From: an uncultured Prevotella sp.
Lineage (GTDB): Bacteria; Bacteroidota; Bacteroidia; Bacteroidales; Bacteroidaceae
DNA length: 33,399 bases
Reading direction: 5' to 3'
Assembly (NCBI GenBank): GCA_938028745.1
Contig: CALIZL010000106.1
Span: 1 to 33,399, forward strand
Shown: piece after piece, positions 22,507-31,267 of the stretch
How the letters are laid out: each line of letters begins with the position of its first letter
How positions within the stretch are numbered: the first letter of the stretch is position 1
Notes under the pieces: generated by a model
What the model saw: the letters and a program-made list of their open reading frames with translations, nothing else
What the model was told of the DNA's origin: nothing
Database searches by the model: none
Position numbers and translations under genes: made by a program

Positions 22507-22773
22507 ATGAGTCGTTCATTAAAAAAAGGACCATATATCAACGTATCACTCGAGAAGAAAATTCTCGCCATGAACGAAAGTGGCAAGAAGAGTGTCGTTA
22601 AGACATGGGCTAGGGCATCGATGATTTCCCCCGACTTCGTGGGTCATACGGTGGCAGTTCATAACGGAAACAAATTCATCCCTGTCTACATTACCGAGAA
22701 CATGGTTGGCCACAAGCTGGGCGAGTTTTCTCCCACGCGTCGTTTTGGCGGCCACTCTGGTAACAGGAAGTAA
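22507..22773 (+). CDS. rpsS: Ribosomal protein S19
   Basis: 88 residues. 30S head protein that forms a bridge to 50S and contacts S13. Starts MSRSLKKGPYINVSLEKKI and ends FSPTRRFGGHSGNRK, as expected. Placed between rplB and rplV as in most bacteria. Confidence 0.97.
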   Translation: MSRSLKKGPYINVSLEKKILAMNESGKKSVVKTWARASMISPDFVGHTVAVHNGNKFIPVYITENMVGHKLGEFSPTRRFGGHSGNRK

Positions 22774-22804
22774 AGGGACAACCATTTAAATTATAGGAAT
22801 AATA

Positions 22805-23209
22805 ATGGGAGCAAGAAAACATATAGCGGCCGAAAAGATGAAGGAGGCCCGTAAAAATTTGTATTTTGCCAAGCTCAAAGGCGTTCCTTCTTCCCCACGT
22901 AAGATGCGCTACGTTGTAGACATGATACGCGGAATGGAGGTTAACCGTGCTCTGGGCGTGCTCAGGTTTTCCAAGAAGCAGGCAGCTGCCGACGTAGAGA
23001 AATTGTTGCGTTCGGCCGTGGCCAACTGGGAAACGAAAAACGACCGCAAGGCTGACGAAGGAGAACTTTACATAAGCAAGGTGTTTGTTGACGAGGGCGT
23101 GACGATGAAGCGCATGAGACCAGCCCCCCAAGGGCGCGGTTATCGCATCCGCAAGCGTTCGAACCACGTTACTCTGTTTGTTGACGCCAAAACTAACGAC
23201 GAAAAATAA
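22805..23209 (+). CDS. rplV: Ribosomal protein L22
   Basis: 134 residues. 50S protein whose beta-hairpin lines the exit tunnel next to L4. The hairpin region (MKRMRPAPQGRGYRIRKRSN) shows no deletion. Starts 31 nt after rpsS and ends 7 nt before rpsC. Confidence 0.97.
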   Translation: MGARKHIAAEKMKEARKNLYFAKLKGVPSSPRKMRYVVDMIRGMEVNRALGVLRFSKKQAAADVEKLLRSAVANWETKNDRKADEGELYISKVFVDEGVTMKRMRPAPQGRGYRIRKRSNHVTLFVDAKTNDEK

Positions 23210-23216
23210 ATAGATA

Positions 23217-23951
23217 ATGGGACAGAAAGTTAATCCGATAAGCAACCGTCTAGGTATTATCCGTGGTTGGGATTCAAATTGGTTTGGTGGAAAGAACTTC
23301 GGCGACAACATCGTTGAGGACATGAAGATACGTAAGTATCTCAACGAGCGCTTGGCTAAGGCCAACGTTTCGCGCATCGTCATCGAACGTACGCTGAAGC
23401 TGGTTACCATCACCATTTGCACAGCCCGCCCCGGTATCGTCATTGGTAAAGGTGGACAAGACGTTGACAAGCTCAAGGAAGAGCTTAAGAAACTCTATAA
23501 GAAGGATATCCAGATCAATATCTTCGAGGTGAAGAGACCTGATCTAGACGCCACAATTGTTGCGAACAACATCGCTCGCCAGGTAGAGGGTAAGATTGCT
23601 TACCGCCGTGCTATCAAGATGGCCGTTCAAAACACGATGCGTGCTGGTGCCGAGGGTATCAAAGTTCAAATCACAGGACGTCTCAACGGTGCCGAAATGG
23701 CCCGTAAGGAAATGTACAAGGAAGGCCGTACGCCGCTCCATACTTTCCGTGCAGACATCGATTACTGCCAAGCAGAGGCGCTGACCAAGGTTGGTCTTCT
23801 GGGTATTAAGGTGTGGATTTGCCGTGGCGAAGTTTACGGCGACCGCGATCTCACGCCTAACTTTACTCAGGACAAGCAGAGTGGTGGCCGTTCTAATAAC
23901 GCTGGTGGCCGTTCGGGCCGCGGTAATCGTAAGAGAAACAATAACCGCTAA
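23217..23951 (+). CDS. rpsC: Ribosomal protein S3
   Basis: 244 residues. 30S mRNA-entry protein with a KH domain (VIGKGGQDVDKLKEEL at about 75-90). The last ~25 residues form a Gly/Arg/Asn-rich tail (NAGGRSGRGNRKRNNNR), a flexible basic extension past the core that likely binds rRNA. Otherwise standard. Confidence 0.97.
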   Translation: MGQKVNPISNRLGIIRGWDSNWFGGKNFGDNIVEDMKIRKYLNERLAKANVSRIVIERTLKLVTITICTARPGIVIGKGGQDVDKLKEELKKLYKKDIQINIFEVKRPDLDATIVANNIARQVEGKIAYRRAIKMAVQNTMRAGAEGIKVQITGRLNGAEMARKEMYKEGRTPLHTFRADIDYCQAEALTKVGLLGIKVWICRGEVYGDRDLTPNFTQDKQSGGRSNNAGGRSGRGNRKRNNNR

Positions 23952-23966
23952 AAGTAAGAAGTTATT

Positions 23967-24395
23967 ATGTTACAGCCCAAAAGAGTAAGATATAGAAGAC
24001 CACAAGACGGCCGCGGCAACAAAGGCAATGCCAGCCGTGGTACGCAATTGGCGTTCGGCTCGTTCGGCATCAAGACCCTTGAGGCCAAATGGATAGACAG
24101 CCGCCAGATTGAAGCAGCACGTGTGGCCGTGAACAGATATATGCAACGCGAAGGCCAGGTTTGGATTCGCATCTTCCCCGACAAACCCATCACCCGCAAG
24201 CCCGCCGACGTGCGTATGGGTAAGGGTAAGGGAGATCCCGCCGGATGGGTGGCACCCGTCACTCCCGGCCGCATCCTCTTCGAAGTGGAAGGCGTAAGTT
24301 TCGACATCGCCAAAGAGGCCTTGCGCCTTGCGGCACAGAAACTGCCCGTTAAAACCAAGTTTGTTGTTAGACGTGATTACGATAAAAACGCTTAA
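23967..24395 (+). CDS. rplP: Ribosomal protein L16
   Basis: 142 residues. 50S protein near the A-site tRNA elbow. Starts MLQPKRVRYRRPQDGRG; conserved DKPITRKPADVRMGKGKGDP and GWVAPVTPGRILFEVEGV are present. Starts 15 nt after rpsC. Confidence 0.98.
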   Translation: MLQPKRVRYRRPQDGRGNKGNASRGTQLAFGSFGIKTLEAKWIDSRQIEAARVAVNRYMQREGQVWIRIFPDKPITRKPADVRMGKGKGDPAGWVAPVTPGRILFEVEGVSFDIAKEALRLAAQKLPVKTKFVVRRDYDKNA

Positions 24396-24398
24396 GAT

Positions 24399-24593
24399 AT
24401 GAAGATGAAAGAACTGAAAGAACTCGAGACCAAGGACTTGGCCGAGAAGCTGGAGAATGCTGTGGCAGCTTACGACCAGATGAAGCTCAACCATAACATC
24501 ACCCCGCTTGAAAATCCATCGCAGATCAAGAGCGCTCGTCGCGACATTGCTCGCATGAAGACGGAACTTCGTCAGAGAGAACTTAACAAATAA
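24399..24593 (+). CDS. rpmC: Ribosomal protein L29
   Basis: 64 residues, small helical 50S protein near the exit tunnel, partner of L23. Conserved end KSARRDIARMKTELRQREL is present. Starts 3 nt after the rplP stop. Confidence 0.96.
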   Translation: MKMKELKELETKDLAEKLENAVAAYDQMKLNHNITPLENPSQIKSARRDIARMKTELRQRELNK

Positions 24594-24606
24594 TAATGGT
24601 CCACAG

Positions 24607-24864
24607 ATGGAAACAAGAAATTTAAGAAAAGTAAGACAGGGTGTTGTCTTGAGCAACAAGATGGATAAAACCATTGTTATTGCAGCTAAGTTCAAAGAGA
24701 AACACCCGATATATGGTAAGTTCGTTCAGAAAACGAAGAAGTACCATGTTCATGACGAGAAGAACGAAGCCAACATCGGCGACACGGTTCTTATCATGGA
24801 AACCCGTCCTTTGAGCAAAACGAAGCGATGGAGATTAGTTCAAATAATTGAAAAGGCTAAGTAA
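24607..24864 (+). CDS. rpsQ: Ribosomal protein S17
   Basis: 85 residues. Primary 16S rRNA-binding OB-fold protein. Motif GVVLSNKMDKTIVIAAKFK and IGDTVLIMETRPLSKTKRWR are typical. Start at ATG 24607 gives METRNLRKVR, a usual S17 opening. Confidence 0.97.
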   Translation: METRNLRKVRQGVVLSNKMDKTIVIAAKFKEKHPIYGKFVQKTKKYHVHDEKNEANIGDTVLIMETRPLSKTKRWRLVQIIEKAK

Positions 24865-24866
24865 TT

Positions 24867-25232
24867 ATGATACAAGCAGAATCAAGACTTACAGTATGTG
24901 ATAACAGCGGTGCGCGCGAGGCTCTTTGCATTCGCGTATTGGGTGGAACCCGCCGCCGTTACGCAAGCGTGGGCGACGTGATTGTCGTTTCTGTCAAGAA
25001 CGTTATCCCTTCAAGTGATTTGAAGAAAGGTGCGGTATCAAAGGCCCTGATTGTTCGTACGAAGAAAGAGATTCGTCGTGCAGACGGTTCTTACATTCGT
25101 TTCGACGACAACGCCTGTGTGTTGCTCAACAACGCCGGCGAAATTCGTGGTAGCCGTATCTTCGGCCCCGTTGCTCGCGAGCTTCGCGCCGTTAACATGA
25201 AGGTGGTTTCTTTGGCCCCTGAGGTTCTTTAA
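24867..25232 (+). CDS. rplN: Ribosomal protein L14
   Basis: 121 residues. 50S protein forming an intersubunit bridge with 16S rRNA. Starts MIQAESRLTVCDNSGAREAL and contains GSRIFGPVARELR, the family signature. Starts 2 nt after the rpsQ stop. Confidence 0.98.
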   Translation: MIQAESRLTVCDNSGAREALCIRVLGGTRRRYASVGDVIVVSVKNVIPSSDLKKGAVSKALIVRTKKEIRRADGSYIRFDDNACVLLNNAGEIRGSRIFGPVARELRAVNMKVVSLAPEVL

Positions 25233-25252
25233 TATTTAATAAACAGAAAGTA

Positions 25253-25570
25253 ATGAGTAAGTTACATATTAGAAAAGGTGACGAGGTTATCGTTCTGGCC
25301 GGAGACGACAAGGGCCGGAAAGGTAAGGTGCTCAAAGTCTTGGTGGCTAAGCAGCGCGCCCTCGTTGAAGGCGTGAACATGGTCTCCAAGAGCATGAAAC
25401 CTTCTGCAAAGAACCCCCAAGGTGGTATCGTTAAGCAGGAAGCACCCATCCACGTCTCGAATTTGAGTTTGATTGACCCTAAGAGTGGCAAGGCTACTCG
25501 TGTAGGAATGAAGAAAACCGACGACGGCAAGAAAGTGCGTGTCGCCAAGAAAAGCGGGGAGGTGATTTAA
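25253..25570 (+). CDS. rplX: Ribosomal protein L24
   Basis: 105 residues. Assembly-initiating 50S protein with a KOW motif (KGDEVIVLAGDDKGRKGKVL, residues 7-26). Ends 2 nt before the rplE ATG. Confidence 0.97.
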   Translation: MSKLHIRKGDEVIVLAGDDKGRKGKVLKVLVAKQRALVEGVNMVSKSMKPSAKNPQGGIVKQEAPIHVSNLSLIDPKSGKATRVGMKKTDDGKKVRVAKKSGEVI

Positions 25571-25572
25571 TA

Positions 25573-26127
25573 ATGAATACAGCACAATTAAAGAAGGTAT
25601 ACGCCGAGACTATCGCCCCGGCATTGCAAAAGCAGTTCAACTATTCTTCTTCCATGCAGGTTCCTGTCTTGAAGAAAATCGTTATCAACCAAGGGTTGGG
25701 CGATGCTACGCAAGACAAGAAGATTATCGAGGTGGCCATCAACGAGATTACCGCCATCACGGGTCAGAAGGCTGTTGCAACGTATTCGAAGAAAGACATC
25801 GCCAACTTCAAACTCCGTAAGAAGATGCCCATCGGTGTGATGGTTACCCTTCGTCGCGAGAGAATGTACGAGTTCTTAGAGAAACTCATCCGCGTGTCGT
25901 TGCCCCGTATCCGCGACTTCAAGGGTATCGAGAGCAAGTTCGACGGTCGTGGCAACTATACGCTCGGTATTTCCGAACAGATTATCTTCCCTGAAATCAA
26001 CATCGACGGCATCGACCGCATTCAGGGTATGAACATCACGTTCGTTACCACTGCCAACACCGACGAAGAGGGATACGCTTTGTTGAAGGCATTCGGCCTT
26101 CCTTTCAAGAACGCTAAAAACGATTAA
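25573..26127 (+). CDS. rplE: Ribosomal protein L5
   Basis: 184 residues. 5S rRNA-binding protein of the 50S central protuberance. Conserved VLKKIVINQGLGDATQDKK and FDGRGNYTLGISEQIIFPEI are visible. Ends 5 nt before the rpsN start. Confidence 0.97.
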   Translation: MNTAQLKKVYAETIAPALQKQFNYSSSMQVPVLKKIVINQGLGDATQDKKIIEVAINEITAITGQKAVATYSKKDIANFKLRKKMPIGVMVTLRRERMYEFLEKLIRVSLPRIRDFKGIESKFDGRGNYTLGISEQIIFPEINIDGIDRIQGMNITFVTTANTDEEGYALLKAFGLPFKNAKND

Positions 26128-26132
26128 GCAAT

Positions 26133-26435
26133 ATGGCAAAAGAATCAATGAAAGCCCGCGAGGTGAAACGTGCCAAGCTCGTTGCCCGTTACGCCGAGAA
26201 GCGTGCCGCTCTGAAAAAGATTATCGCTACTTCTGAGGATTACGCCGAAGCTTACGAGGCAGCTCGCAAGTTGCAGTCGATTCCCAAGAACGCCAACCCC
26301 ATCCGCCTGCACAATCGCTGCAAGATTACTGGCCGCCCCAAAGGCTACATTCGCCAGTTCGGTCTGTCGCGTATCCAGTTCCGCGAGATGGCTTCGGCCG
26401 GACTTATCCCCGGCGTGAAGAAGGCAAGCTGGTAA
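26133..26435 (+). CDS. rpsN: Ribosomal protein S14, zinc-independent form
   Basis: 100 residues, the longer form. Only one Cys is present (NRCKITGRPKGY), so the CxxC zinc ribbon of the short form is missing. This is the C-minus type. The C-terminal segment SRIQFREMASAGLIPGVKKASW is conserved. It is followed by a 148-nt structured spacer. Confidence 0.97.
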   Translation: MAKESMKAREVKRAKLVARYAEKRAALKKIIATSEDYAEAYEAARKLQSIPKNANPIRLHNRCKITGRPKGYIRQFGLSRIQFREMASAGLIPGVKKASW

Positions 26436-26451
26436 TCACGGAGCAGGATGA

Positions 26452-26563
26452 AAGTTTACGATTAGTGGCGGGGCGTTGTCCCATGTGGCTGATGGCTTGT
26501 CGCTAATCCTAACCTTCCATCTGCAAACAAGAAAATTATTTAATATTGTCGGGAAAGTCCCGA
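26452..26563 (+). promoter_or_regulatory. Two hairpins in the rpsN-rpsH spacer
   Basis: A long imperfect stem pairs 26452-26469 with 26499-26516; its core GATTAGTGGC/GTCGCTAATC pairs over 10 bp with two wobbles. A second, perfect stem TCGGGA-AAG-TCCCGA follows at 26549-26563, 21 nt before rpsH. S8 binds its own operon mRNA in E. coli, so an S8 regulatory site is possible here. Confidence 0.45.
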
Positions 26564-26583
26564 TCAATTAAACATTTTATAAT

Positions 26584-26979
26584 ATGACAGATCCAATAGC
26601 AGATTATCTGACCAGACTTAGGAACGCAATCATGGCGCACCATCGCGTGGTTGAAGTTCCTGCGTCTAATTTGAAGAAAGAGATCACCAAGATTCTCTTC
26701 GAAAAGGGTTATATCCTGAACTACAAGTTCGTGGAAGACGGCCCCCAAGGTTCAATCAAGGTTGCCTTGAAGTACGACCCCGTGACGAAGGCCAACGCCA
26801 TCACGAGTCTGAAACGTGTCTCTACCCCCGGTTTGCGCCAGTACACCGGTTATAAAGACATGCCGAGAGTAATTAACGGATTAGGTATCGCCATCTTATC
26901 TACATCCCAAGGTGTAATGACTAACAAAGAGGCTGCCGCCTTGAAGATTGGTGGCGAGGTGCTTTGCTACGTTTATTAA
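26584..26979 (+). CDS. rpsH: Ribosomal protein S8
   Basis: 131 residues. Primary 16S rRNA-binding protein and, in E. coli, repressor of the spc operon. Starts MTDPIADYLTRLRNAIMAHH and ends with the conserved LGIAILSTSQGVMTNKEA and GGEVLCYVY. All typical. Confidence 0.97.
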   Translation: MTDPIADYLTRLRNAIMAHHRVVEVPASNLKKEITKILFEKGYILNYKFVEDGPQGSIKVALKYDPVTKANAITSLKRVSTPGLRQYTGYKDMPRVINGLGIAILSTSQGVMTNKEAAALKIGGEVLCYVY

Positions 26980-26980
26980 T

Positions 26981-26987
26981 AAGGAGG
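26981..26987 (+). promoter_or_regulatory. Shine-Dalgarno sequence before rplF
   Basis: AAGGAGG with an 8-nt spacing to the ATG at 26996. Such strong sites are uncommon in Bacteroidetes. It fixes the rplF start at 26996 rather than at an earlier in-frame GTG/TTG codon. Confidence 0.75.
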
Positions 26988-26995
26988 GTATTAGT

Positions 26996-27562
26996 ATGTC
27001 AAGAATAGGTAAATTGCCAATCAGCATCCCTGCGGGTGTTACCGTTACTCAGGCTAACGGCGTAGTTACCGTTAAAGGTCCTAAGGGCGAGATGTCGCAA
27101 CATGTCGACTCTTCCATCAAGGTGAACGTTGAAGATGGTCAGATTGTCTTCGAAGTAGATGAAAACAGCCCCGTAAACATTAAGCAGAAGCAAGCATTCC
27201 ACGGCTTGTACCGTTCGTTGGTTAACAACATGGTTGTTGGCGTAAGCGAAGGTTACACCAAGGTGTTGGAACTTGTCGGCGTAGGTTATCGCGTATCCAA
27301 CCAAGGCAACCTCATCGAGTTCTCCTTGGGCTACACGCACCCCATCTTCATTCAGCTCCCTGCCGAAGTGAAGGTGGAAACCAAGTCGGAAAGAAACCAA
27401 AACCCCTTGTTGATTTTGGAGTCTTGCGACAAGCAGTTGCTGGGTCTCATCTGCGCTAAAATTCGTTCTTTCCGCAAGCCCGAACCTTATAAGGGTAAAG
27501 GTATCTTGTTCAAGGGTGAGGTTATTCGCAGGAAGTCTGGTAAGACGGCCTCAGCTAAGTAA
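26996..27562 (+). CDS. rplF: Ribosomal protein L6
   Basis: 188 residues starting MSRIGKLPISIPAGVTV. The frame is open 16 codons upstream, but these overlap rpsH and do not match L6. The gene is preceded by a good Shine-Dalgarno. L6 is a 50S protein near the factor-binding site; the C-terminal EPYKGKGILFKGEVIRRKSGK is conserved. Confidence 0.97.
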   Translation: MSRIGKLPISIPAGVTVTQANGVVTVKGPKGEMSQHVDSSIKVNVEDGQIVFEVDENSPVNIKQKQAFHGLYRSLVNNMVVGVSEGYTKVLELVGVGYRVSNQGNLIEFSLGYTHPIFIQLPAEVKVETKSERNQNPLLILESCDKQLLGLICAKIRSFRKPEPYKGKGILFKGEVIRRKSGKTASAK

Positions 27563-27580
27563 CTTTAAATTTAGACGATT

Positions 27581-27925
27581 ATGACAACAAAGAAAGTAGA
27601 AAGACGAATTAAAATCAAATATAGAATTCGCAAGAGCGTTAACGGCACTGCCGAGCGTCCCCGCATGAGCGTGTTCCGTTCGAACAAGCAGATTTACGTT
27701 CAGATTATCAACGACATCACCGGCACCACCCTTGCCTCTGCCTCTTCGCTGGGCATGGAAGCCATGCCTAAGAAAGAACAGGCACAGAAGGTTGGCGAGC
27801 TTGTTGCACAGAAGGCACAAGCCGCTGGCATCACTGCCGTTGTGTTCGACCGTAACGGCTACCTCTATCACGGCCGTGTGAAAGAATTGGCTGATGCAGC
27901 CCGCAAAGGTGGACTTAATTTTTAA
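27581..27925 (+). CDS. rplR: Ribosomal protein L18
   Basis: 114 residues. 5S rRNA-binding protein of the central protuberance. Conserved RPRMSVFRSNKQIYVQIIND and FDRNGYLYHGRVKELADAAR. Ends 6 nt before rpsE. Confidence 0.97.
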   Translation: MTTKKVERRIKIKYRIRKSVNGTAERPRMSVFRSNKQIYVQIINDITGTTLASASSLGMEAMPKKEQAQKVGELVAQKAQAAGITAVVFDRNGYLYHGRVKELADAARKGGLNF

Positions 27926-27931
27926 ACGATT

Positions 27932-28444
27932 ATGGCAATGAATAAAGTAAGAGTGAATAGTGACGCAGAATTGAAAGACCGCTTGGTTGCCATCAACCGT
28001 GTTACCAAGGTAACAAAGGGTGGTCGTACCTTTACGTTCGCTGCTATTGTCGTTGTAGGTGATGGCAATGGCGTTATCGGCTACGGTCTGGGTAAGGCCG
28101 GCGAAGTAACAACGGCTATCGCCAAGGGCGTTGAGTCTGCAAAGAAAAACTTGGTTAAGGTTCCCGTACTCAAAGGCACCGTTCCCCACGAAGTGGAAAC
28201 TTCGTACGGCGGAGCACAAGTATTGCTTAAACCAGCTGCTGCCGGTACCGGTTTGAAGGCTGGTGGTGCTATGCGTGCCGTGCTCGAGAGCTGTGGCATC
28301 ACCGACGTGATTGCCAAGTCGAAGGGTTCTTCCAACCCCCACAACCTGGTGAAGGCCACCATCGAGGCACTCAGCCTCATGCGCGACGCCTATACCATCG
28401 CCGGTGTTCGTGGCATCAGTATGGACAAAGTTTTTAACGGATAA
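27932..28444 (+). CDS. rpsE: Ribosomal protein S5
   Basis: 170 residues. 30S protein for translational accuracy and mRNA entry. The N-terminal double-stranded-RNA-binding part (LVAINRVTKVTKGGRTFTFA) and the loop VVVGDGNGVIGYGLGKAGEV are conserved. Confidence 0.97.
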   Translation: MAMNKVRVNSDAELKDRLVAINRVTKVTKGGRTFTFAAIVVVGDGNGVIGYGLGKAGEVTTAIAKGVESAKKNLVKVPVLKGTVPHEVETSYGGAQVLLKPAAAGTGLKAGGAMRAVLESCGITDVIAKSKGSSNPHNLVKATIEALSLMRDAYTIAGVRGISMDKVFNG

Positions 28445-28455
28445 GGAGCAACATC

Positions 28456-28632
28456 ATGGCAACGATTAAAATCAAACAAGTAAAGAGTAAGATTGGTTAC
28501 CCCATCGACCAGAAGCGTACGCTCCAGTGTCTGGGACTTCGCAAGATTTCTCAGGTTGTTGAAGTGGAAGACACTCCCAGCATCCGCGGTATGATTAGAA
28601 AGGTTCACCATCTGGTAACCGTAGTTGAATAA
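28456..28632 (+). CDS. rpmD: Ribosomal protein L30
   Basis: 58 residues: MATIKIKQVKSKIGYP, then a conserved KRTLQCLGLRKI core, ending HHLVTVVE. Standard length for bacterial L30. Preceded by AAGGAG (28443-28448) 7 nt before the ATG. It sits between rpsE and rplO as in most bacteria. Confidence 0.95.
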   Translation: MATIKIKQVKSKIGYPIDQKRTLQCLGLRKISQVVEVEDTPSIRGMIRKVHHLVTVVE

Positions 28633-28657
28633 CAAACTTAGTCAAATTAGCACATTT

Positions 28658-29104
28658 ATGAAATTACATAATTTGAAACCGGCTGCTGGTTCCACTCATT
28701 CACGTCGTCGTATCGGTCGCGGCCCAGGTTCGGGCTTGGGCGGAACGTCTACCCGTGGACACAAGGGTGCCAAGTCGCGCTCCGGTTATAAGAGGAAGAT
28801 TGGTTTTGAAGGTGGACAGATGCCGTTGCAACGTCGCGTGCCGAAGTCGGGCTTCAAGAACATCAATCACAAGGAGTATTTCCCCGTTAACCTTTCAACT
28901 CTTCAGGCTCTGGCCGAGAAGAAGGGATTGACCAAAATCGGTGTTGCCGAACTCAAAGAGGCTGGCCTGTTCAATGGCAAGTCGCTCGTGAAGGTTCTTG
29001 GCAACGGCGAAATCAAGGCCGCCCTAACTGTTGAAGCTAACGCATTCTCCAAGTCTGCCGAAGAGGCTATCAAGGCAGCAGGAGGTAACACTACTTTAAT
29101 CTAA
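28658..29104 (+). CDS. rplO: Ribosomal protein L15
   Basis: 148 residues starting MKLHNLKPAAGSTHSRRRIG, the usual L15 start; an upstream in-frame ATG (28625) would overlap rpmD and is less likely. 50S protein with a Gly/Arg-rich N-terminal tail (GRGPGSGLGGTSTRGHKG) that threads through 23S rRNA. Precedes secY by 4 nt. Confidence 0.96.
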   Translation: MKLHNLKPAAGSTHSRRRIGRGPGSGLGGTSTRGHKGAKSRSGYKRKIGFEGGQMPLQRRVPKSGFKNINHKEYFPVNLSTLQALAEKKGLTKIGVAELKEAGLFNGKSLVKVLGNGEIKAALTVEANAFSKSAEEAIKAAGGNTTLI

Positions 29105-29108
29105 GACA

Positions 29109-30452
29109 ATGAAAAAGTTTATCGAGGCACTAAAGAACTGTTGGAAAGTTGAGGACCTGCGTCAGCGTCTCCTCATCACCATTCTATTTGTAGCTATTTA
29201 TCGTTTTGGATCGTTTGTAGTACTTCCCGGTATCAACCCGTCCCAGCTCGACACACTACAAAAGCAGACCTCTGGTGGCTTGATGTCGCTTTTGGATATG
29301 TTTTCCGGTGGTGCATTCTCCAACGCGTCTATCTTCGCGTTGGGAATCATGCCTTACATCTCAGCCTCCATCGTGATGCAGCTTTTGGCCGTGGCTGTGC
29401 CATATTTCCAGAAGATGCAGCGTGAAGGCGAGAGTGGACGGAAGAAAATAAACTGGTACACGCGTGCTCTGACGGTAGTTATCCTACTGTTCCAGGCACC
29501 GTCGTACCTTATCAACCTTAAGATGCAGGCCGAGGGCGCCTTGGCCTCTGGCATCTCATGGTCGGTGTTTATGATTCCTGCCACCATCATACTTGCTGCC
29601 GGTAGTATGTTCGTTCTTTGGTTGGGCGAGCGTATCACCGACAAGGGAGTTGGAAACGGTATCTCATTGATTATTATGATTGGCATTATCGCCCGCTTGC
29701 CACAGGCTTTCATCCAGGAAGCGGGTTCGCGCCTAGAAGCAATCGCAGGTGGCGGTCTTGTCATGTTCATCGTCGAGATACTCGTTCTCTATGCCATCGT
29801 TTGTGCCGCCATCCTTTTGGTGCAAGGCACACGTAAGGTTCCCGTGCAATATGCCAAGCGCGTAGTTGGCAACAAGCAATACGGCGGCGCACGTCAGTAT
29901 GTGCCCCTCAAGCTTTTCGCAGCCAACGTTATGCCTATCATCTTTGCACAGGCCCTGATGTTCATTCCCTTGGCTCTTGTGAAATACCAATCCGAGAATG
30001 CAAGCTATGTGGTACAGTCGCTGATGGACAACCGCTCTTTGCTGTATAACATCATCTATGTGACGCTCATCATCGCGTTCACTTATTTCTATACGGCGAT
30101 TACGCTCAACCCCACTCAGATGGCTGAAGACATGAAACGCAACAACGGTTTCATTCCAGGCATTAAGCCAGGAAAAGACACGGCCGACTACATCGACACG
30201 GTGATGTCGCGCCTCACTCTTCCCGGTTCTCTGTTTATCGCGTTCATCGCCGTGATGCCCGCGTTGGCCGGATTGCTCAACGTGCAACAAGGTTTCTCGC
30301 AATTCTTCGGCGGAACTTCGTTGCTCATTCTCGTGGGTGTGGTTATCGACACCTTGCAGCAGATAGAGAGCTATCTCATGATGCGCCACTACGATGGCTT
30401 GCTCAATTCGGGCCATACGCGCAACGCCGCAGGCGTGCCTTCGGCTTATTGA
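29109..30452 (+). CDS. secY: Protein translocase subunit SecY
   Basis: 447 residues with about ten hydrophobic helices, the channel of the inner-membrane Sec translocon. Signatures include FGSFVVLPGINPSQ near the start, ALGIMPYISASIVMQLL in the second transmembrane helix, and GMHxN-type C-terminal loop residues (KPGKDTADYIDTVMSRLTLPG). It is co-transcribed with ribosomal genes, as usual. Full length, no anomaly. Confidence 0.98.
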   Translation: MKKFIEALKNCWKVEDLRQRLLITILFVAIYRFGSFVVLPGINPSQLDTLQKQTSGGLMSLLDMFSGGAFSNASIFALGIMPYISASIVMQLLAVAVPYFQKMQREGESGRKKINWYTRALTVVILLFQAPSYLINLKMQAEGALASGISWSVFMIPATIILAAGSMFVLWLGERITDKGVGNGISLIIMIGIIARLPQAFIQEAGSRLEAIAGGGLVMFIVEILVLYAIVCAAILLVQGTRKVPVQYAKRVVGNKQYGGARQYVPLKLFAANVMPIIFAQALMFIPLALVKYQSENASYVVQSLMDNRSLLYNIIYVTLIIAFTYFYTAITLNPTQMAEDMKRNNGFIPGIKPGKDTADYIDTVMSRLTLPGSLFIAFIAVMPALAGLLNVQQGFSQFFGGTSLLILVGVVIDTLQQIESYLMMRHYDGLLNSGHTRNAAGVPSAY

Positions 30453-30473
30453 TTTGCCTTGTGAACTTCGCAA

Positions 30474-31262
30474 ATGAAGGTTTATCTCAAGACTGAAGAT
30501 GAAATCGAGCTGATGCGCCAGGCCAACCAACTCGTTGGTAAAACCTTGGCAGAATTGGCCAAACATATTGTTCCGGGCGTAACGACCCTCCAATTGGATA
30601 AGATAGCGGACGAGTTCATCCGCGATCATGGGGCCATCCCCACGTTCAAGAACTTTCCCAATCCTTTTGGAGGGCCTTTCCCCGCGAGCATCTGCACCTC
30701 GGTTAACGAGGTTGTGGTGCACGGCGTGCCTAGCGAAAAGACGGTGTTGAAAGACGGAGACATTATTTCTGTTGATTGTGGCACGCTTCTTGCTGGGTAT
30801 AATGGTGACAGTTGTTACACGTTTTGTGTCGGAAATGTGGCACAAAATGTCAGAGATTTCCTCTCTGTGACACGAAAGTCGCTGTATCTTGCCATCGAGG
30901 CTGCCGTTGCTGGCAACCACCTTGGCGACATTGGCCATGCCGTGCAATCGTTTTGCGAGAGCCACGGGTATGGCATTGTGCGCGAACTAACCGGCCACGG
31001 CATCGGCCGCGAAATGCACGAAGAACCCAAAGTGCCCAATTATGGCAGTCGCGGAAGTGGCATTATGCTTAAAGAGGGCATGTGTATAGCCATCGAACCG
31101 ATGGTTACCATGGGCGACCGTCGCATAGGGCTCTTGCCCGACAAATGGTCTATCCGCACCATCGACGGCAGTTGGGCCGCTCATTACGAGCATACCATCG
31201 CCATCAGGAAAGGTAAGGCCGAGATTTTATCATCATTCGAAGAAATAGAACGTTTTCGTTAA
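30474..31262 (+). CDS. map: Methionine aminopeptidase, type I
   Basis: 262 residues. Removes the initiator Met from new proteins. Metal ligands are in place: D101 (VDCGTLLAGYNGD), D112, H175 (TGHGIGRE), E208 (IEPM) and the C-terminal EHT Glu (about 241); H83 in VHGVPSEK is also conserved. No N-terminal SH3-like extension, so type Ia. Located between secY and infA, as in many bacteria. Confidence 0.97.
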   Translation: MKVYLKTEDEIELMRQANQLVGKTLAELAKHIVPGVTTLQLDKIADEFIRDHGAIPTFKNFPNPFGGPFPASICTSVNEVVVHGVPSEKTVLKDGDIISVDCGTLLAGYNGDSCYTFCVGNVAQNVRDFLSVTRKSLYLAIEAAVAGNHLGDIGHAVQSFCESHGYGIVRELTGHGIGREMHEEPKVPNYGSRGSGIMLKEGMCIAIEPMVTMGDRRIGLLPDKWSIRTIDGSWAAHYEHTIAIRKGKAEILSSFEEIERFR

Positions 31263-31267
31263 GCCAA

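Noticed and set aside
29733..30965. Long open frame on the minus strand of secY and map
   Set aside because: Spans two well-identified genes on the other strand and shows no domain.
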